This document shows positions 1 through 9,646 of a stretch of DNA of 64,000 bases, in pieces (position 1 is the stretch's first letter; each line of letters begins with the position of its first letter). The notes under the pieces were generated by a model. That model saw nothing but the letters and a program-made list of their open reading frames with translations. It ran no database searches and was not told the DNA's origin. The position numbers and the translations under genes are program-made. The stretch lies in NCBI RefSeq assembly GCF_001939075.1, contig NZ_MPTA01000005.1, positions 1-64,000 on the forward strand. Direction: 5' to 3'. The stretch comes from Paenisporosarcina indica (GTDB lineage: Bacteria > Bacillota > Bacilli > Bacillales_A > Planococcaceae).

Positions 1-87
1 AAATTCTCATTGTCATGTCAACAAAATGTTTTGCAATTTTGTTTCACTATTTTGCTTCATCGTCGCGCTTGAATTGGCGACTTTCAA

Positions 88-116
88 ATGATATCAAATC
101 CCAGCATTTGAGTCAA
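88..116 (-). promoter_or_regulatory. Candidate sigma-A promoter reading left, out of the window
   Basis: On the minus strand TTGACT (116..111) and TATCAT (93..88) are separated by exactly 17 bases, which fits a vegetative promoter pointing towards position 1. The gene it would serve lies outside the window, so the call rests on the two hexamers alone. Nothing else convincing is seen in 1-430; a 61-codon plus-strand frame at 15-200 has no ribosome binding site and looks accidental. Confidence 0.4.
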
Positions 117-430
117 CCTTTTTCCAAAGGAAAATTGAAACTATCTTTACCTTCATATTGTTCGAGGGGATTTATTGGACTTCCTTCTATTAGAGTATGA
201 TTCTTCAAGTCCAAGACAAACTTTCTATTCAAGCGATTCTCACATCGCTGAATTCATTCAGTTAATGGATCTGCCTATTTAATCACTTCGGTTCTATATG
301 ACAGAATATGAATTTTAACTTGTCCTTTGTAATGGGGAGCCTACCCAATTTTAAGAGTTTTATTATATTGGGTGTTAATAAACAAATGGAGTATGATAGT
401 AAAATCAACAATAAGGGAGGTGACTATCCA

Positions 431-1051
431 ATGAAGCATGAATGGCGAAAAAAAGAGAAAGACATCTACTTACCCAAGAACACTCCAACTTTATACAATG
501 ATTCTGAAAAAATGTATATCACAGTTCTAGGAAAGGGTCATCCCGATAGTGAGGCATTCAGTTTGAATATAGAACTGTTATTTGCATTGTCTTATAGTAT
601 TCGGATGATGCAAAAAAACGGAGTTACGCCCGAAGGTTATTATGAATATACTGTATACCCTCTTGAAGGTATTTGGGATTTGAGCGAAGAAGGAAGAAAG
701 TTAGACTATCTCGATAAAAATCATTTTGTCTATCAATTAATGATTCGACAACCTGATTTTATGACGAAAGAACTTTTTGATGCAGCAGTTGAACATGTAC
801 GCGATAAAAAGAAACATCTAACTGTTGAGATGGCAAAGTTTGAACTGTTAGACGATGGGTTTTGCGCTCAAATGATGCATCATGGTAGTTACGACGATGA
901 ACCAGCAACCTTCAGAATGATGGACACGTATTGTGAGGAGCACGGGTTAACCAGAATCGATAAAAGGCACAAAGAAATCTACATTACTGATGCCAGAAAA
1001 ACAGCACCCGAGAAATTGAAGACGGTCATACGGTATAAAGTATCCAAGTAA
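431..1051 (+). CDS. GyrI-like small-molecule-binding domain protein
   Basis: About 206 residues with no signal peptide, membrane segment or helix-turn-helix. The layout matches stand-alone GyrI-like/SOUL-fold proteins, the ligand-binding half of AraC/MerR-type regulators: beta strands around YITVLGKGHPDSEAF near the N-terminus, a YEYTVYPLEGIW segment in the middle and a final KEIYITDARKT block. The frame is open back to 308, but AAGGGAGGTGA at 413-423 sits about 7 bases before the ATG at 431, so this start is preferred. No operon partner is visible. The family is assigned from overall pattern, and the ligand is unknown. Confidence 0.7.
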   Translation: MKHEWRKKEKDIYLPKNTPTLYNDSEKMYITVLGKGHPDSEAFSLNIELLFALSYSIRMMQKNGVTPEGYYEYTVYPLEGIWDLSEEGRKLDYLDKNHFVYQLMIRQPDFMTKELFDAAVEHVRDKKKHLTVEMAKFELLDDGFCAQMMHHGSYDDEPATFRMMDTYCEEHGLTRIDKRHKEIYITDARKTAPEKLKTVIRYKVSK

Positions 1052-1137
1052 ATATAGATTCAGTGGTTCTTAATGAAAAGCTTGAGGTCCCCTCCTCATG
1101 TTTTTATAGATCCTCTCACACTCATACAACCATTGGT

Positions 1138-1524
1138 TCAAAGTGCAGTCATTTTTTTAAGAGCAGTAGGGTATTCTGAATTCTTTATTTCGTTGGTCGC
1201 TTGTTCAATTAAAAAATCCAGAAAATCTTCATCTTGGAATCCATCTTCATCTAAATCATCATCATCAATCTCGTATCCTCCTAAATCAATGTTCACCTGA
1301 GCATCAATATTAGAATTGATTTCGATTAGCTCCGAGAAGATAAAACCCCATCTTCTTTCTTCATATAAAGTTCCAGCTATTTTGGTGATCTTTGAACTAA
1401 TTGTTGATGATGGACAAGAATATTTGTTATTAATCCATATTGTTGTTTCATCATTATTTGCGGTAAATACAATTTCTTCATATCCACCAAGATCAAAGCT
1501 TTTTTTAAACTCTACTTTATTCAA
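1138..1524 (-). CDS. Hypothetical acidic protein
   Basis: About 128 residues, family not recognised. It has a beta-rich N-terminal half (DLGGYEEIVFTANNDETTIW) and a strongly acidic stretch near the C-terminus (DDDDLDEDGFQDEDF), followed by a short helix ending in lysines. The frame is open to 1662, but a GGTGGGGGG run lies about 7 bases before a TTG at 1524 and this is the only start with a ribosome binding site; upstream residues are probably untranslated. Acidic tails of this kind are seen in immunity-like and antitoxin-like proteins, but nothing next to it supports such a role. Confidence 0.55.
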   Translation of the reverse strand: MNKVEFKKSFDLGGYEEIVFTANNDETTIWINNKYSCPSSTISSKITKIAGTLYEERRWGFIFSELIEINSNIDAQVNIDLGGYEIDDDDLDEDGFQDEDFLDFLIEQATNEIKNSEYPTALKKMTAL

Positions 1525-1686
1525 AAGTATCCCCCCACCAGCAACTTTATCAGTATATACAGTATATAAATAGAATCTAATTTTTATACCTATCACTTTC
1601 AAAGTCAGATGCATCAGCAATGTAACAGTTCCCCATTTGATTCGAAGTTTAGAAAGGACCATATAAAATTAATATCCATTAAAAAA

Positions 1687-1718
1687 GACGAACATAGGCA
1701 TTTGGCCTATTGTTCGTC
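1687..1718 (-). terminator. Rho-independent terminator of the Spo0E-like gene
   Basis: Inverted repeat with arms GACGAACA and TGTTCGTC plus further pairing through TAGGC/GCCTA. On the minus strand it is followed by six T residues. It lies 62 bases beyond the stop of the gene at 1781-1966. Confidence 0.8.
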
Positions 1719-1780
1719 TCTATAACATTTATCGAGCATCTTACTTTATTTATCAATTTTGTCTATCCATACATAATGAG

Positions 1781-1966
1781 TTAACCAACATGATTGTATT
1801 GTCGAATTCCTTGGTATTGATTAAGAAGTGCATCTAACTCTTGACTACACGCCACAACAGAGGGATGAGTCATACCAAAATGTTTTGCTTTTATATACAT
1901 TTCATGTTTTTTAAGATTAATTTGTTTCAATGTAAGATTTTTCTTACCAATTGTTTTCATCTTCAT
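1781..1966 (-). CDS. Spo0E-family aspartyl-phosphate phosphatase
   Basis: A 61-residue protein carrying the SQELD signature of the Spo0E family, flanked by an upstream helix (MYIKAKHFGM) and a downstream hydrophobic helix (ALLNQYQ), the two-helix layout of these proteins. Family members dephosphorylate Spo0A-P and delay sporulation. AGGAG lies 9 bases before the ATG at 1966 but directly abuts another ATG at 1975, so 1966 is the likelier start. The N-terminus is unusually basic (several Lys in the first 20 residues). It is monocistronic with its own terminator. Which response regulator it acts on cannot be told from sequence. Confidence 0.8.
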   Translation of the reverse strand: MKMKTIGKKNLTLKQINLKKHEMYIKAKHFGMTHPSVVACSQELDALLNQYQGIRQYNHVG

Positions 1967-2603
1967 ATTTTTCATCTCCTATAACCTATATGTTGTTTTG
2001 TAGCACATAGTTCCAGTTAAATTCGAATAAATGTGTTAAACACAGTGTTCAAGCCTATTAAAACTTGAATATAAATGAAGCGCCTTAATTTATATTTCCA
2101 TATGCTTTTACTTATTTATCCAAGATTTGAGATGTTTAAACATTAAACAAAAAATTTATTAATATTTGTATTCATCGTGATCAAGGTGTTTCTAGTTTTC
2201 ATTTACCATATATTTCTTAATTATATATCACAATATTCTGCAAATCAATATATGGTATTTGATATTTTTTTCAACACTATATGTTGTTAACATCCACAAC
2301 TTATAGTATTTTACTTCTTAATCCGTTTCATCTGTACATTTTCTTTATTTATAAATATAATTAGCTTAGATATTCCATAATGTGTATATTTTTTAATCAG
2401 AAAGACTTATAAATTTCGAACATTGAAACTTTCCATTTGTGGTTGTAATCCACTATGCACTAGCTTTCCTTATATCTATCAATTTTTCTGTGTATCCTAT
2501 GTTTCAGAGACAAATATTTTGTTAAGGCTATACTCGTATTTGCTAAAGAATCTTGTCTTTATCGTAATAAATAGTAGCTAAAGTATAATTTGGAGGCACT
2601 CTA
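1967..2603. other. AT-rich intergenic region, no gene seen
   Basis: About 640 bases of very AT-rich DNA between the divergent spo0E-like gene and capA-like gene. No frame has a ribosome binding site plus a plausible protein. It presumably holds the two divergent promoters, but no pair of hexamers is good enough to call. Confidence 0.5.
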
Positions 2604-3830
2604 TTGAAAAAGTTATTTGTTTTAATTGCTATATATTTAACGCTTGCTGGTTGTTCTAAGTTCCAATCACCCAATTTATCAACCGAACCCATTTCCGTAG
2701 CAGCAATTCAGCTAAAACCAGACATCGAATCAGATCATGGAACCAAAATACCTTCTGATATGCAACTCGAAACGGAAAAGATACAGACAGGTAAAATAGA
2801 AAAACCGCTTGTTACGAGTGCAAAGCTTGTAGCGATCGGAGATATTCTTCTTCATCAATCCGTTTACAAAGATGCTGCAACTGATCAAGGCACTTACAAT
2901 TTTTTCCCTATGTTTGAGCAAGTTAAGCCGTTTATTGAAAGTGCTGATATCGCTATTGCCAATCAAGAAACCATGATTGGTGGAAAAGAGTTAGGTCTAT
3001 CGAGTTACCCAATCTTTAATAGTCCCTATGAAATAGGCGATGCTTTGAAAGATACTGGGATTGATATTGTGACCCTTGCAAATAACCACACGATGGATAA
3101 AGGAGAAAAGGGCATACTTAACGCTGTTTCTCATTGGAACCAAATTGGCATGCTTTATACCGGTGCATTCAAATCGCAAGAAGATCGTGAGACAATCCGC
3201 ACCATAACGAAAAATGGAATTACCTTTTCATTCTTGTCTTATACGTATGGCACCAATGGGTTATCTGTGCCTCAAGATAAGCCGTATTTAGTAAATTTGA
3301 TTGACTTAACTCTTATTAAAAAAGATGTGGAAAGAGCAAAACAACTTTCGGATGTTGTGGTTGTTTCTATGCACTGGGGAAATGAGTATGAAGAAACACC
3401 TAACCAAACCCAAATTGACTTAGCCCATTCACTTTCAGAAATGGGGACCGATATCATCATTGGACATCATCCACATGTTTTACAGCCAATTGATTTGATT
3501 GAACGTTCGGATGGTTCACGTACATTTGTACTGTATAGTTTAGGTAACTTTTTATCTGCACAAGAGGGAGTTGAGCGATTGACGGGTGGCATCGGAGGGA
3601 TTGAGGTTACAAAGGTCACTTACCAAGGGAAGACGACAATAAAATTATCGGATCCTAGTTTCGTCCCTACTTACGGATATTACGAAAATTGGCGTAATTT
3701 CGAGGTCATCCCAATGCATCAGCTAAATGATACCTACTTGCCGAATTACCAGGTCCATTACGTAGAAACTCAAAATCACATGAAGCAATTCATAAAAGAG
3801 CTTACATTTACTGACCGTTTGAATAATTAG
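2604..3830 (+). CDS. CapA-family lipoprotein (PgsA/CapA-like metallophosphatase fold)
   Basis: A 408-residue secreted lipoprotein: basic start, hydrophobic stretch and lipobox LAGC with the lipid-bearing Cys17. The rest is a CapA domain of the calcineurin-like phosphoesterase superfamily, with metal/phosphate motifs in order: GD at 79-80, NQE at 120-122, NNH at 160-162, HWGNEY at 257-262 and GHHPHV at 287-292. CapA/PgsA proteins belong to poly-gamma-glutamate synthesis in Bacillus, but no pgsB/pgsC gene is present here, so this is a stand-alone homologue whose substrate is unknown. Start is TTG at 2604 with GGAGG 7 bases upstream. Confidence 0.85.
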   Translation: MKKLFVLIAIYLTLAGCSKFQSPNLSTEPISVAAIQLKPDIESDHGTKIPSDMQLETEKIQTGKIEKPLVTSAKLVAIGDILLHQSVYKDAATDQGTYNFFPMFEQVKPFIESADIAIANQETMIGGKELGLSSYPIFNSPYEIGDALKDTGIDIVTLANNHTMDKGEKGILNAVSHWNQIGMLYTGAFKSQEDRETIRTITKNGITFSFLSYTYGTNGLSVPQDKPYLVNLIDLTLIKKDVERAKQLSDVVVVSMHWGNEYEETPNQTQIDLAHSLSEMGTDIIIGHHPHVLQPIDLIERSDGSRTFVLYSLGNFLSAQEGVERLTGGIGGIEVTKVTYQGKTTIKLSDPSFVPTYGYYENWRNFEVIPMHQLNDTYLPNYQVHYVETQNHMKQFIKELTFTDRLNN

Positions 3831-3835
3831 ATAAT

Positions 3836-4126
3836 CTATTTGAATGACCGAAATGCATTGATAAAGGATTGCGGATTGCTGTGTATGTTGAAAGGGAAGA
3901 CCCCTTGATTGGTGTGGAGATATAAGATTCCCGCTTCAGAGGAAAAGGGTTTATAAGAAATATCTAATACTTGATTAAGGGTAAACTCAGCTTTAGCCGA
4001 TGTTACTACATGAGGCGAAACCATCAGTTCGTGATACGTTGTTATTTTTTGCATTTGATAATAGTAATCGATTTTCCGTTCGACTTCCGTGTAAATAATG
4101 ATGACTGGTAGCATTTCTTTCGACAT
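3836..4126 (-). CDS. Hypothetical small protein, possibly PH-like fold
   Basis: A 96-residue soluble protein with alternating hydrophobic strands and a closing helix (SFINAFRSF). The pattern GILYLHTNQGVFPFNI followed by a terminal helix resembles small bacterial PH-like domains, but I cannot name a family with confidence. It converges tail-to-tail with capA (5 bases apart). A start with a weak GAGGGAG-type ribosome binding site is present at 4126. Confidence 0.55.
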   Translation of the reverse strand: MSKEMLPVIIIYTEVERKIDYYYQMQKITTYHELMVSPHVVTSAKAEFTLNQVLDISYKPFSSEAGILYLHTNQGVFPFNIHSNPQSFINAFRSFK

Positions 4127-4180
4127 AACACCATCTCCCTCAGCTTAAATGTTACAGCATTGATACTAAGGAATGCAAAA

Positions 4181-4218
4181 AACTGCCACCCCGGATTCTT
4201 AATCGGGTGATGGCAGTT
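4181..4218 (-). terminator. Terminator of the terC transcription unit
   Basis: Arms AACTGCCA and TGGCAGTT, extended by CCCG/CGGG, around a short loop. T runs follow on the minus strand and also on the plus strand, so it may work in both directions. It lies 53 bases past the terC stop. Confidence 0.8.
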
Positions 4219-4270
4219 TGTTTTTTGTCTTTAATTACTGTCAACCTATTTACATAGACTGCTTTGTTAC

Positions 4271-5023
4271 TCAGCCATTCGCATTTTTACGCGTATAGTG
4301 AATAACGAAAGTTGCTGCAAATGTGATGACCAAAATTGTGAAAAAGACATAGTGGCTAATGTGAACGCCAGCAACACCTAGTAACATTTTAACCGCAATA
4401 ATAGCAATTAACACGTAGGCAGATGTTTCTAATTCAGGTATTTTGTCAATCAGTTTGATGAAGATCCCTGCAATCCCTCGCATCATAAGAACTCCAAGCA
4501 TTCCTCCTAGTAATAGCACCCACACTAGCTCACTAATACCAAAAGCCGCTAAAACACTGTCTACCGAGAAAGCAATGTCCATCATTTCTACAGCTATAAC
4601 AGTACCCCAGAAAGTACCGAACATACGAATAAGAAGTCCATTTTTGTTTAGGCCTTCAACTTCACCTTCTTCATTGCCAGCACGTTTATCCATAAAGTAT
4701 TTAACTGATAACCAGCCAAGATAAAGGGCTCCAATAACTTTAACCCACCAAAGTTTGATGAGGAACACACCGATACCGATTGCAATAAATCTAAAGATGT
4801 ACGCACCTAGTAATCCGTAAAATAATGCTTTTCTGCGTTGTTTTTCAGGTAAATGTTTAACCATTACAGCCAATACTAATGCGTTATCTGCAGATAACAG
4901 ACCTTCTAGAATAACAAGTGTACCGATCAAGCCCCAGTTAACTGGATCCGATAAAACTTCAACCCACATACCCCAGTCAAAAAACAAGGCATATGTATCA
5001 ATAAATCCATTGATGATTTCCAT
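4271..5023 (-). CDS. yceF: TerC-family integral membrane protein
   Basis: A 250-residue polytopic protein with about seven hydrophobic segments. The two TerC signature blocks are present: EGLLSADNALVLAVMV (40-55) and EMMDIAFSVDSVLAA (146-160), whose paired acidic residues lie in membrane helices as expected for metal handling. TerC/YceF proteins act with TerD proteins in tellurite and envelope stress resistance, and some relatives export manganese. It is the last gene of yceG-telA-terD-terC, 31 bases after terD. The symbol follows the B. subtilis orthologue and is inferred. Confidence 0.88.
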   Translation of the reverse strand: MEIINGFIDTYALFFDWGMWVEVLSDPVNWGLIGTLVILEGLLSADNALVLAVMVKHLPEKQRRKALFYGLLGAYIFRFIAIGIGVFLIKLWWVKVIGALYLGWLSVKYFMDKRAGNEEGEVEGLNKNGLLIRMFGTFWGTVIAVEMMDIAFSVDSVLAAFGISELVWVLLLGGMLGVLMMRGIAGIFIKLIDKIPELETSAYVLIAIIAVKMLLGVAGVHISHYVFFTILVITFAATFVIHYTRKNANG

Positions 5024-5054
5024 AGTAGATAATTCCCCTTAAGTTAAGATAATT

Positions 5055-5633
5055 CTAGTTTAACCCAAAATCGTTAATAAGTGCGGCTAAGCCTCCTTGG
5101 AAACCACTTCCAATAGCATTGAACTTCCATTCATTATTATGTCTGTAAATTTCCCCTACCACAAGCGCTGTTTCAATCGAGAAGTCTTCACCTAAATCGT
5201 ATCGAACAATTTCTTCGTTTGTGTCCTCGTTTACAATACGAATAAACGCATTTGACACTTGCCCAAAGTTTTGGCTGCGATTGTCCGCATCATGGATCGT
5301 AACCGTAAAGGCCACTTTTTGAACATTGCTAGGTACAAGCGGCAATTTAATGAGCATTTGCTCGTCGTCACCGTCTCCCTCTCCGGTTCGGTTATCCCCA
5401 GTGTGGACAACAGATCCCTCTTCACTTGAAAGATTGTTATAGAAGATGAAGCTTTTCTCATCAAAAGCTTTGCCATTCGAATCTAACAGAAACGCGGATG
5501 CATCCAAGTCGAAATCCTCCCCGCCACTATAGCGATTCGTATCCCACCCTAATCCTACTAATACGTTTGTTAACCCCGGATTTGTTTTCGTTAAGTCAAT
5601 TTTTTGTCCTTTTGAAAGATTAATTACAGCCAT
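5055..5633 (-). CDS. yceE: TerD-family calcium-binding stress protein
   Basis: A 192-residue TerD protein, the length of B. subtilis YceE. It shows the family hallmarks: [11 protein letters not shown] at the N-terminus, GLGWDTN near 28-33, the acidic DFDLDAS calcium site (40-46), [15 protein letters not shown] (77-91) and [12 protein letters not shown] near the C-terminus. TerD proteins are cytosolic and bind Ca2+ at paired acidic sites. AGGAGG lies just before the ATG at 5633. It is the third TerD copy in the window and is separated from the other two by yceG and telA, unlike the contiguous yceCDE order of B. subtilis. Confidence 0.92.
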   Translation of the reverse strand: MAVINLSKGQKIDLTKTNPGLTNVLVGLGWDTNRYSGGEDFDLDASAFLLDSNGKAFDEKSFIFYNNLSSEEGSVVHTGDNRTGEGDGDDEQMLIKLPLVPSNVQKVAFTVTIHDADNRSQNFGQVSNAFIRIVNEDTNEEIVRYDLGEDFSIETALVVGEIYRHNNEWKFNAIGSGFQGGLAALINDFGLN

Positions 5634-5662
5634 TTTAGCTCCTCCTCATACAATGTAATAGA

Positions 5663-6739
5663 TTATTTTCTTTGGCCATCTTCGTATTTCTTCTGTAGTG
5701 CTTCCAATCGCAAACGACCTTCTTCTCTCATTTTGCGATTTTCTTCTTCAATAGCCTTGGTTTCGTTCATCCCATTCATAATAATATCCCATGTTTGTTC
5801 CATTGTTTCAATCTTGATACTCGGTTGGCCAGACATTCTCGCGATATCTATGCTTTGTTTAGAGATATCATTGGCATTTCGCAGGAGCATCTCATTCGTT
5901 CTGCGATCTAGTTCGCTCATTGATTGGGCGACAAGGTTTTGTCGTTTTGCCGCGATTGCGTTGATTAGACCCGTTTTAAAAATAGGGATAGTCGTTACAA
6001 AAGCAGAATTGATTTTCCCGATGAGTTTCGTATTACCACGCTGCAACATGCGAATTTGAGGAGCAGATTGGTACGAAACTTGTTTCGCCATTTCAAGGTC
6101 GTAAATACGTTGATCGAGAAGTTCAATGGCATTTTGTAAAGTGTTCAATTCCATTAGCGCCACTTGATCGCCAGTTTCTGCATTTTGCTGTACACGCGGC
6201 AAGTTTTGTCGTAGCTGATTCACCTTTAATTCGCCCGCTACAATATACTTTTCTAATTCCATAAAGTAGTTAAAGTTTTTATCATATAACTCTTCTAATG
6301 TAGTCGTTGATTTTTTCATTTCATTTTCGTATTTTGTTATTTCCACAAATACCTTATCTATTTCGCCACCCATGGTTTGGTATTTGTTGAATAGTTTTTC
6401 AATGATTTTTTCGCCTTTTTTGAACATCTTCCCAAAAAGAGATTTCTTTTCTACGAAATCCTTCTTGTCGAATTTATCCATAATCTTGCCTAGCTGTTTT
6501 AACAGCTCGCTTGATTCTTCCATGCTACTTGACTTGATGGTGCTTAAAATTTTCCCTGTAAACGCAGAAATTTCATTGGCTGGCTCACGGCCGAACTCCA
6601 AAAGCTCAACTTGATTTTTATGATCAATTTTTGCAACAAGCTGTAATACCTGCGGATTTCGTTTTAATTTTGCTTTTTGATCACTTGGGTCTTCCATTAG
6701 TTTCTCTTGTTGATCTATTTCCAATTTTTCAAGTTGCAC
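5663..6739 (-). CDS. yceH: Toxic-anion resistance protein, TelA family
   Basis: A 358-residue soluble protein, close to the roughly 360 of YceH/TelA. It is helical and charged, with long coiled-coil stretches and a conserved LRQNLPRVQQNAETGDQVAL core. TelA proteins confer tolerance to tellurite and some antimicrobials by an unknown mechanism. Start is GTG at 6739 after a strong AAAGGAGGAT. It is 19 bases downstream of yceG and 30 bases upstream of terD, so clearly in the same operon. Confidence 0.88.
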   Translation of the reverse strand: MQLEKLEIDQQEKLMEDPSDQKAKLKRNPQVLQLVAKIDHKNQVELLEFGREPANEISAFTGKILSTIKSSSMEESSELLKQLGKIMDKFDKKDFVEKKSLFGKMFKKGEKIIEKLFNKYQTMGGEIDKVFVEITKYENEMKKSTTTLEELYDKNFNYFMELEKYIVAGELKVNQLRQNLPRVQQNAETGDQVALMELNTLQNAIELLDQRIYDLEMAKQVSYQSAPQIRMLQRGNTKLIGKINSAFVTTIPIFKTGLINAIAAKRQNLVAQSMSELDRRTNEMLLRNANDISKQSIDIARMSGQPSIKIETMEQTWDIIMNGMNETKAIEEENRKMREEGRLRLEALQKKYEDGQRK

Positions 6740-6757
6740 TCTAATATCCTCCTTTTG

Positions 6758-8371
6758 CTATCGAAATCTTTTAAAGATTTTTTGCACGACACTTTGTTCT
6801 TTGAATGGTTCTTCGAAGCTACGTTCATCCATCCAATGCAAATCAAATGTACCTTCCTGTATCCATCTTTCCATATCCTGATGCCCCATTGGATTGACCA
6901 AAATGATATCCAAGCCCAAATGATGAATCATGCACAATGCATTTGCATCTGATCGACTCAACTCTGGACCTTTCTCCTCATTATAAATAAATACAGTCGG
7001 CACAAACTGTGGATAATCGAATACTTGCAAAAGGCGGATTGCAAATTCAGGCAATACCATAGATTGAGAAAATGCGTACAGTTGAAGTTCTTCTTTCGTT
7101 TCACCTTGATGTGGGATCAATAATGGATTTTCCACATGTTTAGCAATGGTTTCTCCAATCACCGTTTGTGTTCCGTTTGGCAACTTGCCGTATGTCCACC
7201 AGTTGGCGGATTTCATTTTTTCAGGATCAAGCCGTCCGTCCGCCCCTAAAGCTGCACGATAATGAAACATTTGATTTGCTTTTTGAACGGTCGTGAATGG
7301 AAACTGGCGAATCACATGCGTGTCATCTCGTTCGGTCAAGGAATGAACGTGATTCCAGAAATGCTTTCGATTGCGGTCAATCCCCATCATTTTTGCGAAT
7401 ACCACAGGAATCGTCACTTGTTTATTGCTGACCTCAAAATGCGGACGAATCATCGCTCTTTCTTTTGAGATTAAGAACGCTTCATCAACTGTTGTTTTCA
7501 ATCGAATCGAGTTTGTAGAAAATGATTTGAATTGAAACGGCTTGTAAAGACCTGAGTTGTCGTGATGCATAATTTCATCAATTTCCTGAGTTGCTTTGAA
7601 TGCAACAGTACCTGCAATTTTCGGCATTTCATCTGGCAATGGTTTCAGAACACTCGCTACCTTTGGAAAGCGATAAATAAGCTGATCGTCTATCGCTAGC
7701 ATTTGCTTCGGCCACGATTCATCACACGGATTGAAAATGACAACATGAAAGCCAAATCGAGTAAGATATTTTAAAAACCATTTTTCACTTGGCGTAGCTG
7801 AACCATACCAGAGATAGCCTTGAAGTCCGTTTTTAAAATCCACTTTTTCCAGTGCTGGCTCAACGTGATTGAAAAGCCACTTCACAAGATCGATGGTAAT
7901 CCGTCGATACTCGTGATGGAGGGTTCCTTCTTTGTAGGTGGCTTGAAGTTCCTTCAATAAATCAATCATGACCGTTCTTATACGACGATTTAACTTTGGA
8001 TCCTTCAACTTGGGCAATAATAAATGCCCATCGAGAAAAGCTACCATCCGATTAGGAGATAAACCCTTTTCTTTTCGATGCATATCAAAGAGCTGATTGA
8101 TGGCGCGTAGTTTCTCTGCTTTGATTTCTTTGTTAAGTGCACCAGATAGGATGATAAGTTTCCCTAAAGAATCATTTACATGAGTATGTAGGAATGCGAA
8201 GTATTCATCGTCATCTAAGGAATTCCCAACGTACTGACAAACTAATTGAGGATACGTTAAGTTCTCCCCTTCTATTTTGACCTGAGTGTGGTCTTCTAAA
8301 GAATTTTTCAACCAACTTCCAACAGTTGCTGAATCCCACGACTTCATCCGTATTGGATTTAAACTGACCAT
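6758..8371 (-). CDS. yceG: YceG-family Ter-associated protein
   Basis: A 537-residue soluble protein, the same length as B. subtilis YceG, which sits beside the Ter genes there too. It has no signal peptide. Features include MKSWDSATVGSWLKN near the start, a PNRMVAFLDGHLLLPKL segment and a C-terminal DIILVNPMGHQDMERWI block. It is known as a putative component of the Ter-linked biosynthetic module, with biochemical role unknown. AGGGGGG precedes the ATG. It heads the second Ter operon, with TATAAT at 8400..8395 on the minus strand upstream but only a weak -35. Confidence 0.85.
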   Translation of the reverse strand: MVSLNPIRMKSWDSATVGSWLKNSLEDHTQVKIEGENLTYPQLVCQYVGNSLDDDEYFAFLHTHVNDSLGKLIILSGALNKEIKAEKLRAINQLFDMHRKEKGLSPNRMVAFLDGHLLLPKLKDPKLNRRIRTVMIDLLKELQATYKEGTLHHEYRRITIDLVKWLFNHVEPALEKVDFKNGLQGYLWYGSATPSEKWFLKYLTRFGFHVVIFNPCDESWPKQMLAIDDQLIYRFPKVASVLKPLPDEMPKIAGTVAFKATQEIDEIMHHDNSGLYKPFQFKSFSTNSIRLKTTVDEAFLISKERAMIRPHFEVSNKQVTIPVVFAKMMGIDRNRKHFWNHVHSLTERDDTHVIRQFPFTTVQKANQMFHYRAALGADGRLDPEKMKSANWWTYGKLPNGTQTVIGETIAKHVENPLLIPHQGETKEELQLYAFSQSMVLPEFAIRLLQVFDYPQFVPTVFIYNEEKGPELSRSDANALCMIHHLGLDIILVNPMGHQDMERWIQEGTFDLHWMDERSFEEPFKEQSVVQKIFKRFR

Positions 8372-8395
8372 GGGCTTCCCCCCTATTCCTACCTA

Positions 8396-8667
8396 TTATA
8401 ACAATAAATTTCTGATTCTTTTAAGTATTTCTTCACCAGTTAGTACTCCTGAACACTGTGTAATCTCAACGCGAGGAGGAAACGATTCTTTAAACTTAGC
8501 AACTTCCCCATAAAACGGGAAGAAACCTCGGTAGAAAGACGGTGATATGTATGTCATTCTTCTCTAGTTGTATGTAAATATTTAGCTTCTTGGAAGTGGT
8601 TAAATACTGAATGTCCTAGACCAGCCGCTGTTTCTACTGCATTGGAGGAAGTCGAGTGTTGTACCAT
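8396..8667 (-). pseudogene. Decayed Ter-associated gene, two broken pieces
   Basis: Two protein-like frames meet in an ATGA overlap at 8554-8557. The upstream piece (8667..8554) reads AVETAAGLGHSVFNHF then YLHTTREE and stops; it recalls phosphoribosyltransferases of Ter biosynthetic modules. The downstream piece (8557..8396) encodes FFPFYGEVAKFKESFPPRVE and ends in a helix, TGEEILKRIRNLL. Neither has a good ribosome binding site, both are far shorter than an enzyme, and further upstream the frames break up. I read this as the remnant of one or two genes lost between the two Ter blocks. The phosphoribosyltransferase identity is tentative. Confidence 0.5.
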
Positions 8668-8915
8668 TATCATCCCATATATGTTTTTCTTGACCTTGTT
8701 TTTAAGCCCAGTTGTTAAATCTTAACTGGACTTTACAGAACTCCATTACCTTACAGCAAGGTTTCTCGTTTTTTCTTGAAATCCCCAGTGGTCTCAATTA
8801 AACTATCCATCTAGTAAAGGTGAATACAAGTTTCCCATACAATTCTCATGGCACTCTCCCCCAAAAAGGTGTTGTTAGGTCAAACTTCCCCATCTAAATC
8901 ATCTAATTGCATTAG

Positions 8916-8957
8916 AAAAACATAGCTTGCAACCACAGTGGCGCAAGCGATGTTTTG
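8916..8957. terminator. Hairpin between the two Ter blocks
   Basis: Arms AAAACATAGCTTGC and GCAAGCGATGTTTT (one mismatch) with a 12-base loop. A five-T run follows on the minus strand. It can stop read-through from terD into the yceG operon. Confidence 0.65.
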
Positions 8958-8994
8958 TTTATACTAATATCCGACTAACTTCGACATTCTTTTT

Positions 8995-9048
8995 AGGTGC
9001 AACAAAAGCAAGGAAACATGAGCGTCCTTGCTTTTGTTTAAGCACCTT
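8995..9048. terminator. Terminator after the terD pair
   Basis: Long stem: AGGTGC plus ACAAAAGCAAGGA pairs with TCCTTGCTTTTGT plus GCACCT around an AACATGAGCG loop. It sits 11 bases past the stop of the terD gene at 9059. Confidence 0.75.
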
Positions 9049-9058
9049 TTACTTTTTA

Positions 9059-9631
9059 TTAAAGGCCAAAATCGGAAACTAATGATGCAAGTCCACCTTG
9101 GTAGCCGCTTCCGATTGCATTGAATTTCCATTCCCCGCCGTGACGATACAATTCACCTACAACTACAGCTGTTTCAATAGAGAAATCTTCTCCCAGGTCA
9201 TAGCGAATCAATTCTTCCTGTGTATCGGCATTTAAAATGCGTACATACGAATTACTTACTTGGCCAAAGTTTTGAACTCTAGCTTCTGCATCATGAATTG
9301 TAATACAGAAAGACATTTTTTCAACTGAGCTTGGTACTGTAGACAAGTTAACGTTCACTTGCTCATCGTCCCCATCACCTTCACCTGTCAAGTTATCGCC
9401 GGTATGCACAACAGAGCCATTGCCACCCGTTGCATTATTGTAGAATACAAAGTCTTTCTCAGAAACACATTTACCACTACCGTCTAAAAGGAATACGGAC
9501 GAATCTAGATCGAAATCTTTACCGCCATCATATTTGTTTGTATCCCAGCCTAAACCAACTGTTACATTCACCAAGCCTGGATTCGATTTTGTTAAATCTA
9601 CCTTTTGTCCTTTTGATAAGTTAATTCCCAT
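9059..9631 (-). CDS. yceD: TerD-family calcium-binding stress protein
   Basis: A 190-residue TerD protein closest in pattern to Yce[20 protein letters not shown] start, [20 protein letters not shown] calcium site, [16 protein letters not shown], and [18 protein letters not shown] near the end. All acidic Ca2+ residues of the family are present. It follows the first terD by 15 bases with AAGGGG before the ATG and ends at a strong terminator, so the pair forms its own transcription unit. The high similarity to the gene at 5055 points to old duplication. Confidence 0.92.
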   Translation of the reverse strand: MGINLSKGQKVDLTKSNPGLVNVTVGLGWDTNKYDGGKDFDLDSSVFLLDGSGKCVSEKDFVFYNNATGGNGSVVHTGDNLTGEGDGDDEQVNVNLSTVPSSVEKMSFCITIHDAEARVQNFGQVSNSYVRILNADTQEELIRYDLGEDFSIETAVVVGELYRHGGEWKFNAIGSGYQGGLASLVSDFGL

Positions 9632-9646
9632 TTTTAATACAACCCC

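Noticed and set aside
15-200. 61-codon plus-strand frame at the window start
   Set aside because: No ribosome binding site, no protein-like pattern and a minus-strand promoter inside it.
308-430. Longer N-terminus for the GyrI-like gene
   Set aside because: The AAGGGAGGTGA site directly before 431 makes the internal ATG the start.
6372-6614. 80-codon frame opposite telA
   Set aside because: It is the antisense shadow of telA with no ribosome binding site.
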